Positions 1-8,174 of a stretch of 55,742 nt of DNA are shown here, one piece after another. The notes beneath the pieces are model-generated. The model worked only from the letters and a program-made list of their open reading frames with translations. It did not search any database and had not been told where the DNA came from. Both the position numbers and the translations under genes were made by a program. Origin of the DNA: Neochlamydia sp. AcF84 (GTDB lineage: Bacteria; Chlamydiota; Chlamydiia; Chlamydiales; Parachlamydiaceae); NCBI RefSeq assembly GCF_011087585.1, contig NZ_VJOT01000016.1:1-55742 (forward strand), read 5' to 3'. How positions within the stretch are numbered: position 1 is the first letter of the stretch; the number at the start of each line of letters is the position of its first letter.

Positions 1-190
1 TTTTGTATCAATAACATTATAAAGGTGAACGCCAGCTTTTTTAATAGATTTTCAATTTAAAAAAAAATCTATAAAAAAAGACAGATGACCTAATCGAAAA
101 TAGTCTTTTTAAGTTACACATCTTACGCGCAGATGAGTTGAATAGATTATTCTAAAGATATATCTTTTTCTTTGAAAAGAGGAGAAAAAA

Positions 191-271
191 ATGAAACTTG
201 ATCTTCTTGATATTTATACAGATTATCTTATCAGTATTATTCTCTTTGCCCGTCTCCTCTCAAAACCTTAA
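191..271 (+). pseudogene. IS4-like transposase N-terminal scrap
   Basis: A 26-codon frame opens with an ATG after a purine-rich GAGGAG ribosome site and encodes MKLDLLDIYTDYLIS, which resembles the start of IS4-type transposases of chlamydiae as I remember them. The similarity stops after about 15 residues and the frame closes, so only the first few percent of a transposase is present. The preceding 190 bases are AT-rich and hold nothing else I can name. It could also be a chance short frame; the good ribosome site argues for a genuine relic. Confidence 0.35.
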
Positions 272-721
272 TCTCTTTTGATGATTAAAGCTTTGACTTT
301 GATTCATCGATACCATCATCTCGGTAAAACTTACATTATAATCGGGATGGGCGCGCAAAGCAGCAGCCTCTAGCTTAATTTTCCGTTCTATTAATTTCCC
401 ACGGCTATAAAAAAGATAACTATTTTTAAAAGACCGAGGTGTTTTTAGACAAAAGCTAATATGTAAGGGTTTGTCTTTGAAATGCTGTTGAGGATATCTT
501 TTCCACAATGTCTCTTCATCTCCTATTTTTTTCCAGTGTTTACATACTTGCTGAGCATTCACAAGCTCTTTGGGGGAAAGAAAAGAAAAAATATGCACGA
601 TCAATTCCTCTGGGATCGTTTTTATTGAGGGAGGGGCCTCAGTAATAAGACGCCAAGGGTGCAGATCTATACAATTAAAAAGATTAAAGTTAAAAAAAAA
701 AAGCATCCCATTATAATGCAT
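260..721 (-). CDS. small F-box protein
   Basis: A 153-residue protein with an F-box at about residues 34-78: IPEELIVHIFSFLSPKELV, then VCKHWKKIGDEETLWKR, carrying the Leu/Ile-Phe-Leu-Trp pattern that binds Skp1 in eukaryotic SCF ubiquitin ligases. F-box proteins in bacteria are almost confined to pathogens and symbionts of eukaryotes, including amoeba-associated chlamydiae, where they are thought to be secreted into the host. The first 20 residues are rich in Phe and Leu; the start is uncertain (a second ATG lies five codons in). The C-terminal half has no recognised substrate-binding repeat, so the target is unknown. It follows an IS relic and precedes rsmD on the same strand with a 210-bp gap. 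Confidence 0.75.
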   Translation of the reverse strand: MHYNGMLFFFNFNLFNCIDLHPWRLITEAPPSIKTIPEELIVHIFSFLSPKELVNAQQVCKHWKKIGDEETLWKRYPQQHFKDKPLHISFCLKTPRSFKNSYLFYSRGKLIERKIKLEAAALRAHPDYNVSFTEMMVSMNQSQSFNHQKRLRF

Positions 722-931
722 CCTTGATTAATAGGGTTAAAAACATTCTTAACGCTTTGAAAGAACGCCATAGAATTATCCTTAGATGCTTAGGGCCTCC
801 TTCCCAAAAATTCTATTATTCTGAAAGGGGGTAAGAAATCACGGGTAGAGAGGAATCCATGAGAAAGCATGCCAGCTGAAATAAAGTAGCTTGTGTAAGA
901 AAAGATATTAGATAAGTTACCCCGGTGAAAA

Positions 932-1543
932 TTAATATTTATCAAGTAACTCATGTTGATGGGAGCAGGAAGGTTGAGGGTAGCTAATCTTTCTAAACTG
1001 CACAAGTTGGGTACGCCCCATCTTTCGCGCACTTTCTAATTGCAAGGTAAGCCACTTTTCTTTATCTATTACCATCGCTTTGCTTTCCTCAATAAATAAC
1101 ATTCCTTCAACCTTTAACAGGGTGCTTTCATCTATAATTCTGATGATCTCTTCTGATAGACCTTTAGTTTCGTAAGGAGGATCAATATAAATGATATCAA
1201 ATTGCTCTGCTTGCTTTGCTAGCTTTTTTAACACAACCCTAGCCTCTCCCCATAAAGGATGAGCTTGCTTTTCCACCCCTAAAGATTGTATATTCTCACG
1301 CACACATTGAAGGCTTGCTTTAGCTTCATCTACAAAGGTTGCTTGAGCCGCCCCTCTGCTTATAGCTTCTAACCCCATCGCCCCTGATCCACAAAAAAGA
1401 TCTAAAAAAGAAGCATCTTCTATATAAGTTTGACAAATATTAAAGAGCGCTCCCCGTAGCTTATTGGTAGTGGGACGGGTGAGAGTATGTTTAGGGGACT
1501 GAATTTTTCTGTTTTTATAGCGACCTGCAATGATATATAACAT
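932..1543 (-). CDS. rsmD: 16S rRNA (guanine966-N2)-methyltransferase RsmD
   Basis: A 203-residue class I SAM-dependent methyltransferase of normal RsmD length (about 200). It starts with MLYIIAGRYKNRKIQSPK, followed by the RPTTNKLRGALFNI motif typical of RsmD, the SAM-binding loop FLDLFCGSGAMGLEAISRGA near residues 47-66, and the catalytic IDPPY signature near residue 120. The family methylates G966 of 16S rRNA during 30S assembly in the cytoplasm. The C-terminus runs about 15 residues beyond the usual end and is His/Ser-rich. Family assignment is firm; the exact target base is inferred from homology. Confidence 0.93.
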   Translation of the reverse strand: MLYIIAGRYKNRKIQSPKHTLTRPTTNKLRGALFNICQTYIEDASFLDLFCGSGAMGLEAISRGAAQATFVDEAKASLQCVRENIQSLGVEKQAHPLWGEARVVLKKLAKQAEQFDIIYIDPPYETKGLSEEIIRIIDESTLLKVEGMLFIEESKAMVIDKEKWLTLQLESARKMGRTQLVQFRKISYPQPSCSHQHELLDKY

Positions 1544-1624
1544 AAATTACTTTAAAAAATTAATCCTCCATAAGCAAAAACACTAATTTTTTTTACTTAT
1601 AAGAAAATTTATTGCCCTTTTTGT

Positions 1625-2857
1625 TTAAGATAAGGAAGAGTATAAAACGCCTAGCACATGATAGCGAAAAATGCCAGTAGGGATGATGCCTAACAAAGCA
1701 TGAACCTCTACCTGTGCTCCTGCTTTAGATTTCATCTTTAGGCTGATATGATTGTCATTCTTAATAGCTAAGCTGGCAATACCCTGCCTCCAAATATCTT
1801 TGCTCGGCTCTACAATCTCATTAAAGCTCTGGACAAATTTGTCTGGACTCCAGCCTAGCAAGCTCCTGGATTGATTATTAACAAATAAAATTTTATTTTC
1901 TTTTTGAGAATAAAAAATAATAGCGCTGGCATTTTCTGCCCGTAAACTATCAAAGAGGCGCCTTAAATCTAAAGTATAGTTATCGACAGCCAAATCTTTA
2001 AAGCGTGAAGAAGTGTTATAATAATGGCTTGCTCCCGTAATTTTTTGGGCAATATCAATGCAGCGCTTTAATTGTATATTGGCTTGCATGCTATTTCGAA
2101 CTTTTTTCTCGGGAAGACAGGCAATTTCTTCTTCAAATATGTCCGAAAGAGGAGGATAGATTGAGCTTGCCTGCTCTAAAGGAAGACTTGAGTAAATAGG
2201 CATGCTTTGATTTTCAATTTCTGCTAGCTGAATCAATGTTTTAATTTCATACGTCAAATCTGACACTTTAATCTCTAGTTGAGCAATTTGCTGCAATTTT
2301 TTATCAATGCATTCGCGTTGCTCAGTGATTGTTTTTTGAGAATCGACTAAAAGCAATTTTTGCTGGTCTAAAGCGGATTCATAAGCCTGCTTGCTCATTT
2401 CATACTCTGCTGCAGAGGCAATAAGCTTTTCTTGTAAATGCTGATTATTCTGTTCTCTTTCCAGCAATTCTTTAGTTTTTGCTTCTAAATCTTTCTGAGC
2501 AGCTAGCACATGCGCATGTAATTCATTATACTGTTCTTGAAGCTCTTCTAGAGCTTTAGCTTGAGTCATGTCTAGCTCAACAATATTGGACTGTTTAGGA
2601 GAAAATTCTGAAGCCTCTAGAACAGATGACTGATTATCCCTTGCATACTGCTCGGCTCTATAGCTTAAACGGCACATCATCCAAAAAATTCCTATGAGCC
2701 CTATACTACTACAAAATATCCCAAAAGCCAGTAAATTCCACCCTTTTTGTACAGGCATATACAGCCTCCCATAGCTACTCAAAAGCATGACAGGCAAAAG
2801 GTAGAAGGCAATAATGATAAGTAGGATAGTGTAACGTGAGCTATAGGATTTATACAT
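1625..2857 (-). CDS. membrane-anchored coiled-coil protein with C-terminal PAS-like domain
   Basis: A 410-residue protein. Two hydrophobic segments (about residues 10-30 and 43-65) form a hairpin anchor, then a long heptad-rich coiled coil rich in Glu, Gln and Lys spans about residues 95-210. The last about 110 residues look like a PAS fold: SAIIFYSQKENKILFVNNQS followed by LLGWSPDKFVQSFNEIVEP, close to the N-x-x-LLG-W/Y pattern of PAS sensors. No kinase, cyclase or HTH output domain is attached, so it would sense or scaffold rather than signal enzymatically. It lies between rsmD and the DUF3592-like gene on the same strand, with gaps of 80 and 400 bp. I do not recognise a named family for the whole protein. 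Confidence 0.7.
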   Translation of the reverse strand: MYKSYSSRYTILLIIIAFYLLPVMLLSSYGRLYMPVQKGWNLLAFGIFCSSIGLIGIFWMMCRLSYRAEQYARDNQSSVLEASEFSPKQSNIVELDMTQAKALEELQEQYNELHAHVLAAQKDLEAKTKELLEREQNNQHLQEKLIASAAEYEMSKQAYESALDQQKLLLVDSQKTITEQRECIDKKLQQIAQLEIKVSDLTYEIKTLIQLAEIENQSMPIYSSLPLEQASSIYPPLSDIFEEEIACLPEKKVRNSMQANIQLKRCIDIAQKITGASHYYNTSSRFKDLAVDNYTLDLRRLFDSLRAENASAIIFYSQKENKILFVNNQSRSLLGWSPDKFVQSFNEIVEPSKDIWRQGIASLAIKNDNHISLKMKSKAGAQVEVHALLGIIPTGIFRYHVLGVLYSSLS

Positions 2858-3106
2858 AAGTTCAATTTATTAAATATTAAGAGGATATCTTGCCAGAAGG
2901 ATTAATAAGTTTAAACCTCAACATTAATTTTTATACATTATTTCTCTTAAACTCAAAACAAGATAAATCTTTAAATTTTTTGAAGAGATCTCATGCAAAA
3001 ATAAACTCTTTTTCATTTATTCTTAGCCCATCTTAAGAGGTAGAAAGGCTAGCATTAGCGCTTGGGCTACAAGGCAAGACCTTTATAAGCTCTATCGCTA
3101 TCCGCT

Positions 3107-3140
3107 AGCTTATAATTTAGTCTTATAGAAATTATAAGCT
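3107..3140. repeat. perfect 12-bp inverted repeat in a 400-bp gap
   Basis: AGCTTATAATTT at 3107-3118 pairs with AAATTATAAGCT at 3129-3140 around a 10-base loop. It lies downstream of the minus-strand DUF3592-like gene, so it could end that transcript, but no T-run follows on the minus strand. The rest of the 2858-3264 gap shows no reading frame or RNA gene. Confidence 0.45.
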
Positions 3141-3264
3141 TAAGGCTAATAAAGATTGTTAAAAGATTTCTCCATCTAGTAGCGTGGAAAAGGAAAAAGC
3201 TAAGGTCCCCTGAAATCGTTTTTTGTAGGCGAGTAGTTTTTTATTAATACTTTATATTAGCTAT

Positions 3265-3720
3265 CTAAGTAAACGCGCATGTAAGCCTGGCTACAGACCT
3301 TCCTATCCAAATAAAATATAGCAATAAAATCCATAAAATGATTGCATAAATATTTTCTTTAAAAGGGAAAGATTGATCTAAAGAAGAATATTGAGGATCT
3401 AGAGGTGAATACCAAGCCCTTTGCTCACGGCCCTTATATGTTTTTAAAGCTTCTTCTGCTGCCCAGGGGTTTCGAAAGACATCATATTTAAATAAAGTTT
3501 TTCCATGATATTCTTTATCATTAACCACAAAGCGATAGTCTGCTTTAACTACCAAACGATCTTCGCTTAGGGGCACAATTGCCCATTGAATGTTTTCTAC
3601 AGGAGCAGAGGCCGTAAAAGCTAGGTAAAAATAGGTCAAATAAAGTGCTCGAAAAGTAAACCAACCGACCACGCCTGCGGCTAAAGATAAAAAAGAAAGC
3701 CAAAACAGATTTTTATGCAT
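3265..3720 (-). CDS. DUF3592-like membrane protein
   Basis: A 151-residue protein starting MHKNLFWLSFLSLAAGVVGW, with a transmembrane segment at about residues 4-30, a central exported or cytosolic domain, and a second membrane segment near 125-142. The middle carries the pattern of DUF3592: YRFVVNDKEYHGKTLF, then RAWYSPLDPQYSSL, matching the usual Y-x-x-N-G-x-x-Y-x-G plus V-Y-Y-(D/N)P-x-(D/N)P-x-x-S motifs. A longer frame upstream overlaps the neighbouring gene deeply; the ATG at 3720 gives an 8-bp overlap with the pseudouridine synthase stop, typical of translational coupling. Function of the family is unknown. Confidence 0.65.
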   Translation of the reverse strand: MHKNLFWLSFLSLAAGVVGWFTFRALYLTYFYLAFTASAPVENIQWAIVPLSEDRLVVKADYRFVVNDKEYHGKTLFKYDVFRNPWAAEEALKTYKGREQRAWYSPLDPQYSSLDQSFPFKENIYAIILWILLLYFIWIGRSVARLTCAFT

Positions 3721-4558
3721 TTTTAAAATATTTTTTAAAAGCTTGCGGAAGAGAAGATTTAAATTGCATCTGTTTGCCATTGATAGGATGGTTAAATCCC
3801 AGCCCTTGAGCATGCAAGCATAGCCTGCGTACAGGACTAACCGAAGAGCCATACTTAAGGTCTCCTAGCACAGGATGTCCTGCAGCTTTGCATTGAACGC
3901 GAATTTGATTTTTTCTTCCTGTTTCTAGAGTAAATTTTACCAAGGAATAGTGCTTACTCATTTCTATCACTTGATAATGCGTGATAGCCAAACGACCACG
4001 CTCTGGATTTGAAGAAGAGTGTACAAAATAATTTTCATCTTCATAAAGATAAGATTCCCATTTACCTTGAGATTGCTCCATACGACCTTCTACAATAGCT
4101 ATATATTCTCTTACAATATGATGCTCTGCAAAAATGGCTTTTAATTTTTCATAAGCTCTTTCTGAAAAAGCAAATAGCATAACACCTGAGGTATCTTGAT
4201 CCAACCGATGAACCACATAGACCTTGCGCGGACGAAAATGTTTTTTCAAAAGAGCATGCGCTGTGTTTTCTTTTTCGAAAGCGCTAGTCACACTTAATAA
4301 ACCAGAAGGCTTATCAATCACTATTAAATGAGAATCTTCATATAATACTCGTAAATCTTGTATATAAGGATCTGGCCTTGCTCCTACGGTAATGGTTTGA
4401 TTTTTTTTAATAAGCTTGCTGCTGACTTTCTCTACACTCTCATCGACATACACCCGCCCCTCTTTTAACCAGGAACGTAAAGTTGTTTTGGAACTATTTG
4501 GGGATAAAAGAGTTAAAGCCTCTAACAAGGAAAGATTTTGGTCTAAGATAAGTTTCAT
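3713..4558 (-). CDS. RluD/RluC-family RNA pseudouridine synthase
   Basis: A 281-residue enzyme converting uridine to pseudouridine in structured RNA. Residues 1-60 form an S4-like RNA-binding domain (LRSWLKEGRVYVDE, KLIKKNQTITV). The catalytic domain carries the VVHRLDQDTSGVMLFA motif, whose Asp is the nucleophile, DKPSGLLSV upstream, and the later GRKNQIRVQ and HPVLGDLKYG motifs. I chose the ATG at 4558 (MKLILDQNLSLLEAL) because the S4 domain starts there; the longer frame has no homology. The length fits RluA-type synthases. Which rRNA or tRNA uridine is modified cannot be read from the sequence. It is divergent from rpsT. Confidence 0.88.
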   Translation of the reverse strand: MKLILDQNLSLLEALTLLSPNSSKTTLRSWLKEGRVYVDESVEKVSSKLIKKNQTITVGARPDPYIQDLRVLYEDSHLIVIDKPSGLLSVTSAFEKENTAHALLKKHFRPRKVYVVHRLDQDTSGVMLFAFSERAYEKLKAIFAEHHIVREYIAIVEGRMEQSQGKWESYLYEDENYFVHSSSNPERGRLAITHYQVIEMSKHYSLVKFTLETGRKNQIRVQCKAAGHPVLGDLKYGSSVSPVRRLCLHAQGLGFNHPINGKQMQFKSSLPQAFKKYFKNA

Positions 4559-4698
4559 ACAATACTTCTTGAGCTTAATGCTATTAAGGGTAGATGTTTT
4601 TAATACCAAGCATTTCAGTTTGGCTTTGACGAATTATACAGCAATGCCTATAATTTCTTCTTATATAAATTTATGTCATTAAACATTTAAGAGGGAAA

Positions 4699-4989
4699 AT
4701 GGCTCAAGCACCTACCGAGAAAAAAAAAGAAAAACGTTCGTCAGCATTAAAAAGAGATCTTCAAAGCATCAAAAGAAATCAGATTAATAGAGTGTTCAAA
4801 TCGCAAGTCAGAACAGCGGTACGTGCTCTAGAAGAAAACCTTTCTAAAAAAGATGCCGCGTTAAATCATAAGCATTTAAGCGAAATCTACAGCCTAATGG
4901 ATAAGGGTGTAAAAAAAGGCGTCTATAAAGTCAATAAAGCCAATCGTACGAAAGCACGTTTTGCTGCTCGCGCGGCCAAAGCCTTATAA
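4699..4989 (+). CDS. rpsT: 30S ribosomal protein S20
   Basis: A 96-residue, strongly basic protein beginning MAQAPTEKKKEKRSSALKR. Its two-helix body (NRVFKSQVRTAVRALEENL, later KGVYKVNKANRTKARFAARA) is the S20 signature: it binds the 5' domain and helix 44 of 16S rRNA. The ribosome site GAGGG lies 6 bases upstream. It precedes the CoiA-like gene and rpoD, an order I recall from Chlamydia (rpsT, one unnamed gene, rpoD). Confidence 0.95.
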   Translation: MAQAPTEKKKEKRSSALKRDLQSIKRNQINRVFKSQVRTAVRALEENLSKKDAALNHKHLSEIYSLMDKGVKKGVYKVNKANRTKARFAARAAKAL

Positions 4990-5053
4990 ACACCTTTGCG
5001 AAGCATTTGCACCATAAATTTTAGAAGATAAGGGGCACTTGCTCCGCAGGATA

Positions 5054-5965
5054 TTATTTTGCTAATTTCTCAAGTATGAAATTTAATCCTAAGCGATAAA
5101 AATAGCTAATTAGACGGATTAATTTTTTTAACTTTCTCTTTATACCTGGCTGTAGTTTTTTTCCTACTTGCATAACTCCTGATTGCTCATCTACTGAAAG
5201 AGCTGACAATAAAGCAGCTTTTTCTGGTTCTTGCATTGTTAAAAAATAATCTAAATAATCGCCTGTAAAATATCCTCTCCATGATTCCAGCCTTTTTTTT
5301 ATCCAAGGTGGATAATTACCAAACACCATGGATTCTTTAAGGTGAGAATGGTAGGAGAAAAAGTTTACTTTTCGAAAGCCTAGCGTAAGCACTCGTTTAC
5401 CTTTTTCTATTCTATCGCCTTGATCATAAATATATCCTACTCCTTCAGAATCGATATTAGTAAAATAATGAAAGGAATCTTGTAATAAATACTCAGCAGC
5501 TGTCAAACGATGACGATTGAATAAGCGATCATGTAATATCCAAAGAACTCGATAGCCTAGGCTAGCATAATCTAGATTGCGCGCGTCTATTTCACGGGCA
5601 GAGATAGGAGAGCATTGAATTTCTATTACTAAGCCCTCTTTTTCCCAAAACAGATCTGCAATACGATTGATAAGAGGAAATCTTTTTTCTAATTCACAAC
5701 CAGGCAAGCAATTTTGTAAATAATGCTGCACTTGTAAATGAACAAGAGATTTACCATCTTGTCGACATGATCGATTAGGCTCTAGATGATAAAAGTGCAA
5801 ATGTCTCAAGAGGCCTCCCCGAGATTTGACCAGGCCTAGACATTCTCTGCAAAAATAATACAGCCTTTTATCTGCTTGATGAGCAGACACCTGATTTCCT
5901 TTTTCATCGAAGGCATAAAAGTGCATATTTTTTCGCCCACTTAAAAATCTTTTGACAAAATGCAT
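5054..5965 (-). CDS. coiA: CoiA-like competence nuclease
   Basis: A 303-residue protein of the CoiA family. The N-terminus has a putative zinc site (C39, C42 and the histidines H55, H57, H60 within LLRHLHFYH). A restriction-like nuclease core follows: D104 in RIADLFW and E115-x-Q117 in GLVIEIQCS form a PD-(D/E)xK-type centre, then REIDARNLDYASLGYRVLWIL, which is characteristic of CoiA. CoiA promotes recombination of imported single-stranded DNA in Gram-positive competence; a chlamydial role is inferred only. It lies between rpsT and rpoD, reading away from rpoD. Confidence 0.7.
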   Translation of the reverse strand: MHFVKRFLSGRKNMHFYAFDEKGNQVSAHQADKRLYYFCRECLGLVKSRGGLLRHLHFYHLEPNRSCRQDGKSLVHLQVQHYLQNCLPGCELEKRFPLINRIADLFWEKEGLVIEIQCSPISAREIDARNLDYASLGYRVLWILHDRLFNRHRLTAAEYLLQDSFHYFTNIDSEGVGYIYDQGDRIEKGKRVLTLGFRKVNFFSYHSHLKESMVFGNYPPWIKKRLESWRGYFTGDYLDYFLTMQEPEKAALLSALSVDEQSGVMQVGKKLQPGIKRKLKKLIRLISYFYRLGLNFILEKLAK

Positions 5966-6026
5966 TTATCCAAGTATGAATTTAATTTTTCCTTGGACAT
6001 TACTTAAAAGAAAAAGATGGTATAGA

Positions 6027-6055
6027 TTGACAAAAATCAATATAATAGTTAAATA
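6027..6055 (+). promoter_or_regulatory. possible rpoD promoter
   Basis: TTGACA at 6027-6032 is followed after 17 bases by TAAATA at 6050-6055. A TATAAT also occurs at 6041-6046 but is too close to that -35 box. The site lies in the divergent gap between the CoiA-like gene and rpoD, about 150 bases upstream of the rpoD start. Chlamydial promoters are often poor matches, so this is tentative. Confidence 0.35.
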
Positions 6056-6202
6056 TTCCTATACCCTTTTTAAGGAAATATTGATTGTAATATTACTTTC
6101 TCAACGTTTTATGAGCCAACAAAGCTACCTTTTCCACAGGGCTTTTAAAAACATATTACACAAAAAATTTGCAATTCGTCAATCCCATTACATAAAAGCA
6201 AC

Positions 6203-7867
6203 ATGAATAAAGATAACTTTAAAAGCAATTTTTCTCACCAACATCAACAGAAAGTGGATGAACTCGTCTCCATTGCTAAAGAGCAAGGATATATCACCTA
6301 CGAGGAAATTAACGATATTCTTCCCATGTCTTTTGATTCGCCCGAGCAGATTGATCAAGTGTTGATCTTTTTAAGTGGCATGGACATTCAAATTCTTAAC
6401 CAATCTGAAGTTGAGCGCCAAAAGGAGCGTAAGAAAGAAGCGAAAGAATTAGAAGGCCTTCCTAAACGTTCTGAAGGCACTCCTGATGATCCCGTAAGAA
6501 TGTATTTAAAAGAAATGGGCTCGGTTCCTCTTTTAAGCCGAGAAGAGGAAGTTGAAATTTCCAAGCGAATCGAAAAAGCGCAAATCCAAATCGAACGCAT
6601 CATTATGAGGTTTGGCTACTCCACGGCTGAGGCCATAGCAATTGCCCAATATTTGCTACAAGGAAAAGAGCGTTTTGACAAGTGTGTTGCAGAAAAAGAA
6701 GTATCCAATAAACAAGAGTTTCTTAACATTTTACCTAAATTATGTGCCCTTCTTAAACAGGAAGAACAACATCTGGTAGAGCTTCTTAAGAAAATTGATG
6801 ATCCAGAGCTAAATAAAGAGAATAAACCCTCGATATTGGAAGAAATAGAAAAATGTCGTATTCGTACTCAAGCTTACTTGCGCCGCTTTCATGTTAGACA
6901 CAATATTATTGAAGACTTTGGTGAGCTTATCTTACGAGCTTATGACCGTTTTTTACAATTAGAAAAGGAAATTCAAGAATTAACTCCACGGGCAGAAAGA
7001 AATAAATTTGCCGCTGCCAAGCTTGCCTCTGCTAAACGAAAACTTAAAAAACGTGAAATTGCCGCAGGCAGAACATTAGAAGAGTTTAAAAAAGATGTAC
7101 GCATGCTGCAACGTTGGATGGACAAGAGCCAGGAAGCTAAAAGAGAAATGGTTGAGTCCAATTTACGTTTGGTTATTTCTATCGCCAAAAAATATACGAA
7201 TAGAGGCCTTTCCTTTTTAGATCTGATTCAGGAAGGTAACATGGGCCTTATGAAAGCCGTGGAAAAATTTGAGTATCGACGTGGCTATAAATTCTCTACC
7301 TATGCAACTTGGTGGATTCGCCAGGCTGTTACCCGTGCTATCGCCGATCAAGCTAGAACTATTCGCATACCTGTCCATATGATTGAAACTATTAACAAGG
7401 TCTTACGGGGCGCTAAAAAATTGATGATGGAAACGGGTAGAGAGCCCAATCCTGAAGAGCTTGCTGTAGAACTGGGTATCACTGCTGAGCGCGTGCGTGA
7501 GATTTACAAGATTGCCCAGCACCCTATTTCTTTACAAGCAGAAGTAGGAGATGGGGGAGAGAGTCAATTTGGAGACTTCCTAGAAGATACGACTGCCGAT
7601 TCACCAGCAGAAGCCACAGGATACTCTATTTTGAAAGATAAAATGAATGAAGTGCTCTCTACCTTAACGGATCGAGAAAGAAAAGTTCTTATCCAACGTT
7701 TCGGATTATTAGATGGTAAGCCTAAAACGCTTGAAGAAGTAGGAATAGAGTTTAATGTGACGAGAGAACGTATTCGACAAATTGAAGCCAAAGCCCTAAG
7801 GAAAATGCGTCATCCTACCCGCTCTAAACAGCTAAAAGCCTTTTTAGATTTGCTAGAGGTTGAATAG
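6203..7867 (+). CDS. rpoD: primary sigma factor RpoD (sigma-66 type)
   Basis: A 554-residue primary sigma factor, near the length of chlamydial sigma-66. Region 1.1 is at the N-terminus; region 1.2 is [19 protein letters not shown]. Region 2 ([19 protein letters not shown], then [17 protein letters not shown]) melts and reads the -10 element, region 3 begins [13 protein letters not shown], and region 4 ([20 protein letters not shown]) reads the -35 element. It directs RNA polymerase to most promoters. The ribosome site is weak. A hairpin terminator follows at 7969-7994. Confidence 0.97.
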   Translation: MNKDNFKSNFSHQHQQKVDELVSIAKEQGYITYEEINDILPMSFDSPEQIDQVLIFLSGMDIQILNQSEVERQKERKKEAKELEGLPKRSEGTPDDPVRMYLKEMGSVPLLSREEEVEISKRIEKAQIQIERIIMRFGYSTAEAIAIAQYLLQGKERFDKCVAEKEVSNKQEFLNILPKLCALLKQEEQHLVELLKKIDDPELNKENKPSILEEIEKCRIRTQAYLRRFHVRHNIIEDFGELILRAYDRFLQLEKEIQELTPRAERNKFAAAKLASAKRKLKKREIAAGRTLEEFKKDVRMLQRWMDKSQEAKREMVESNLRLVISIAKKYTNRGLSFLDLIQEGNMGLMKAVEKFEYRRGYKFSTYATWWIRQAVTRAIADQARTIRIPVHMIETINKVLRGAKKLMMETGREPNPEELAVELGITAERVREIYKIAQHPISLQAEVGDGGESQFGDFLEDTTADSPAEATGYSILKDKMNEVLSTLTDRERKVLIQRFGLLDGKPKTLEEVGIEFNVTRERIRQIEAKALRKMRHPTRSKQLKAFLDLLEVE

Positions 7868-7968
7868 AGGAAGTGATTTTTAACTTTCCGCTTTTCTATA
7901 AAAAAGTTAAAGCTATCTATCACTTTAACAAAAAAGCAAACCGTAATCATAAAAAGCAGGAAGGGAAT

Positions 7969-7994
7969 AAAATAGGCTCCTTCCCCTATTTTTT
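7969..7994 (+). terminator. rho-independent terminator after rpoD
   Basis: AAAATAGG (7969-7976) pairs with CCTATTTT (7985-7992) around an 8-base loop and runs into T residues. The rest of the 7868-8174 gap holds no gene. Confidence 0.6.
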
Positions 7995-8174
7995 ACCTGT
8001 AGCCCTAAAAATTAATCCATAAGCTGAAATTGCTCTTATTCTTACCATTTAAAAATAAAGGTTAGCCTTTATTTTAATATAAGAAGAGGGGCCTTGAAAA
8101 GATCCTTGTAAAGCGATATAGTTCCATTCAAATTCTAAAATAATTTTATTTTTACTTCACCCTCTCTAACTTTC

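Noticed and set aside
790-1032. 80-codon minus-strand frame next to rsmD
   Set aside because: It overlaps the 3' part of rsmD in another frame and has no protein character.
5952-6206. 84-codon plus-strand frame upstream of rpoD
   Set aside because: It covers the divergent promoter region, has no ribosome site and reads as random AT-rich sequence.
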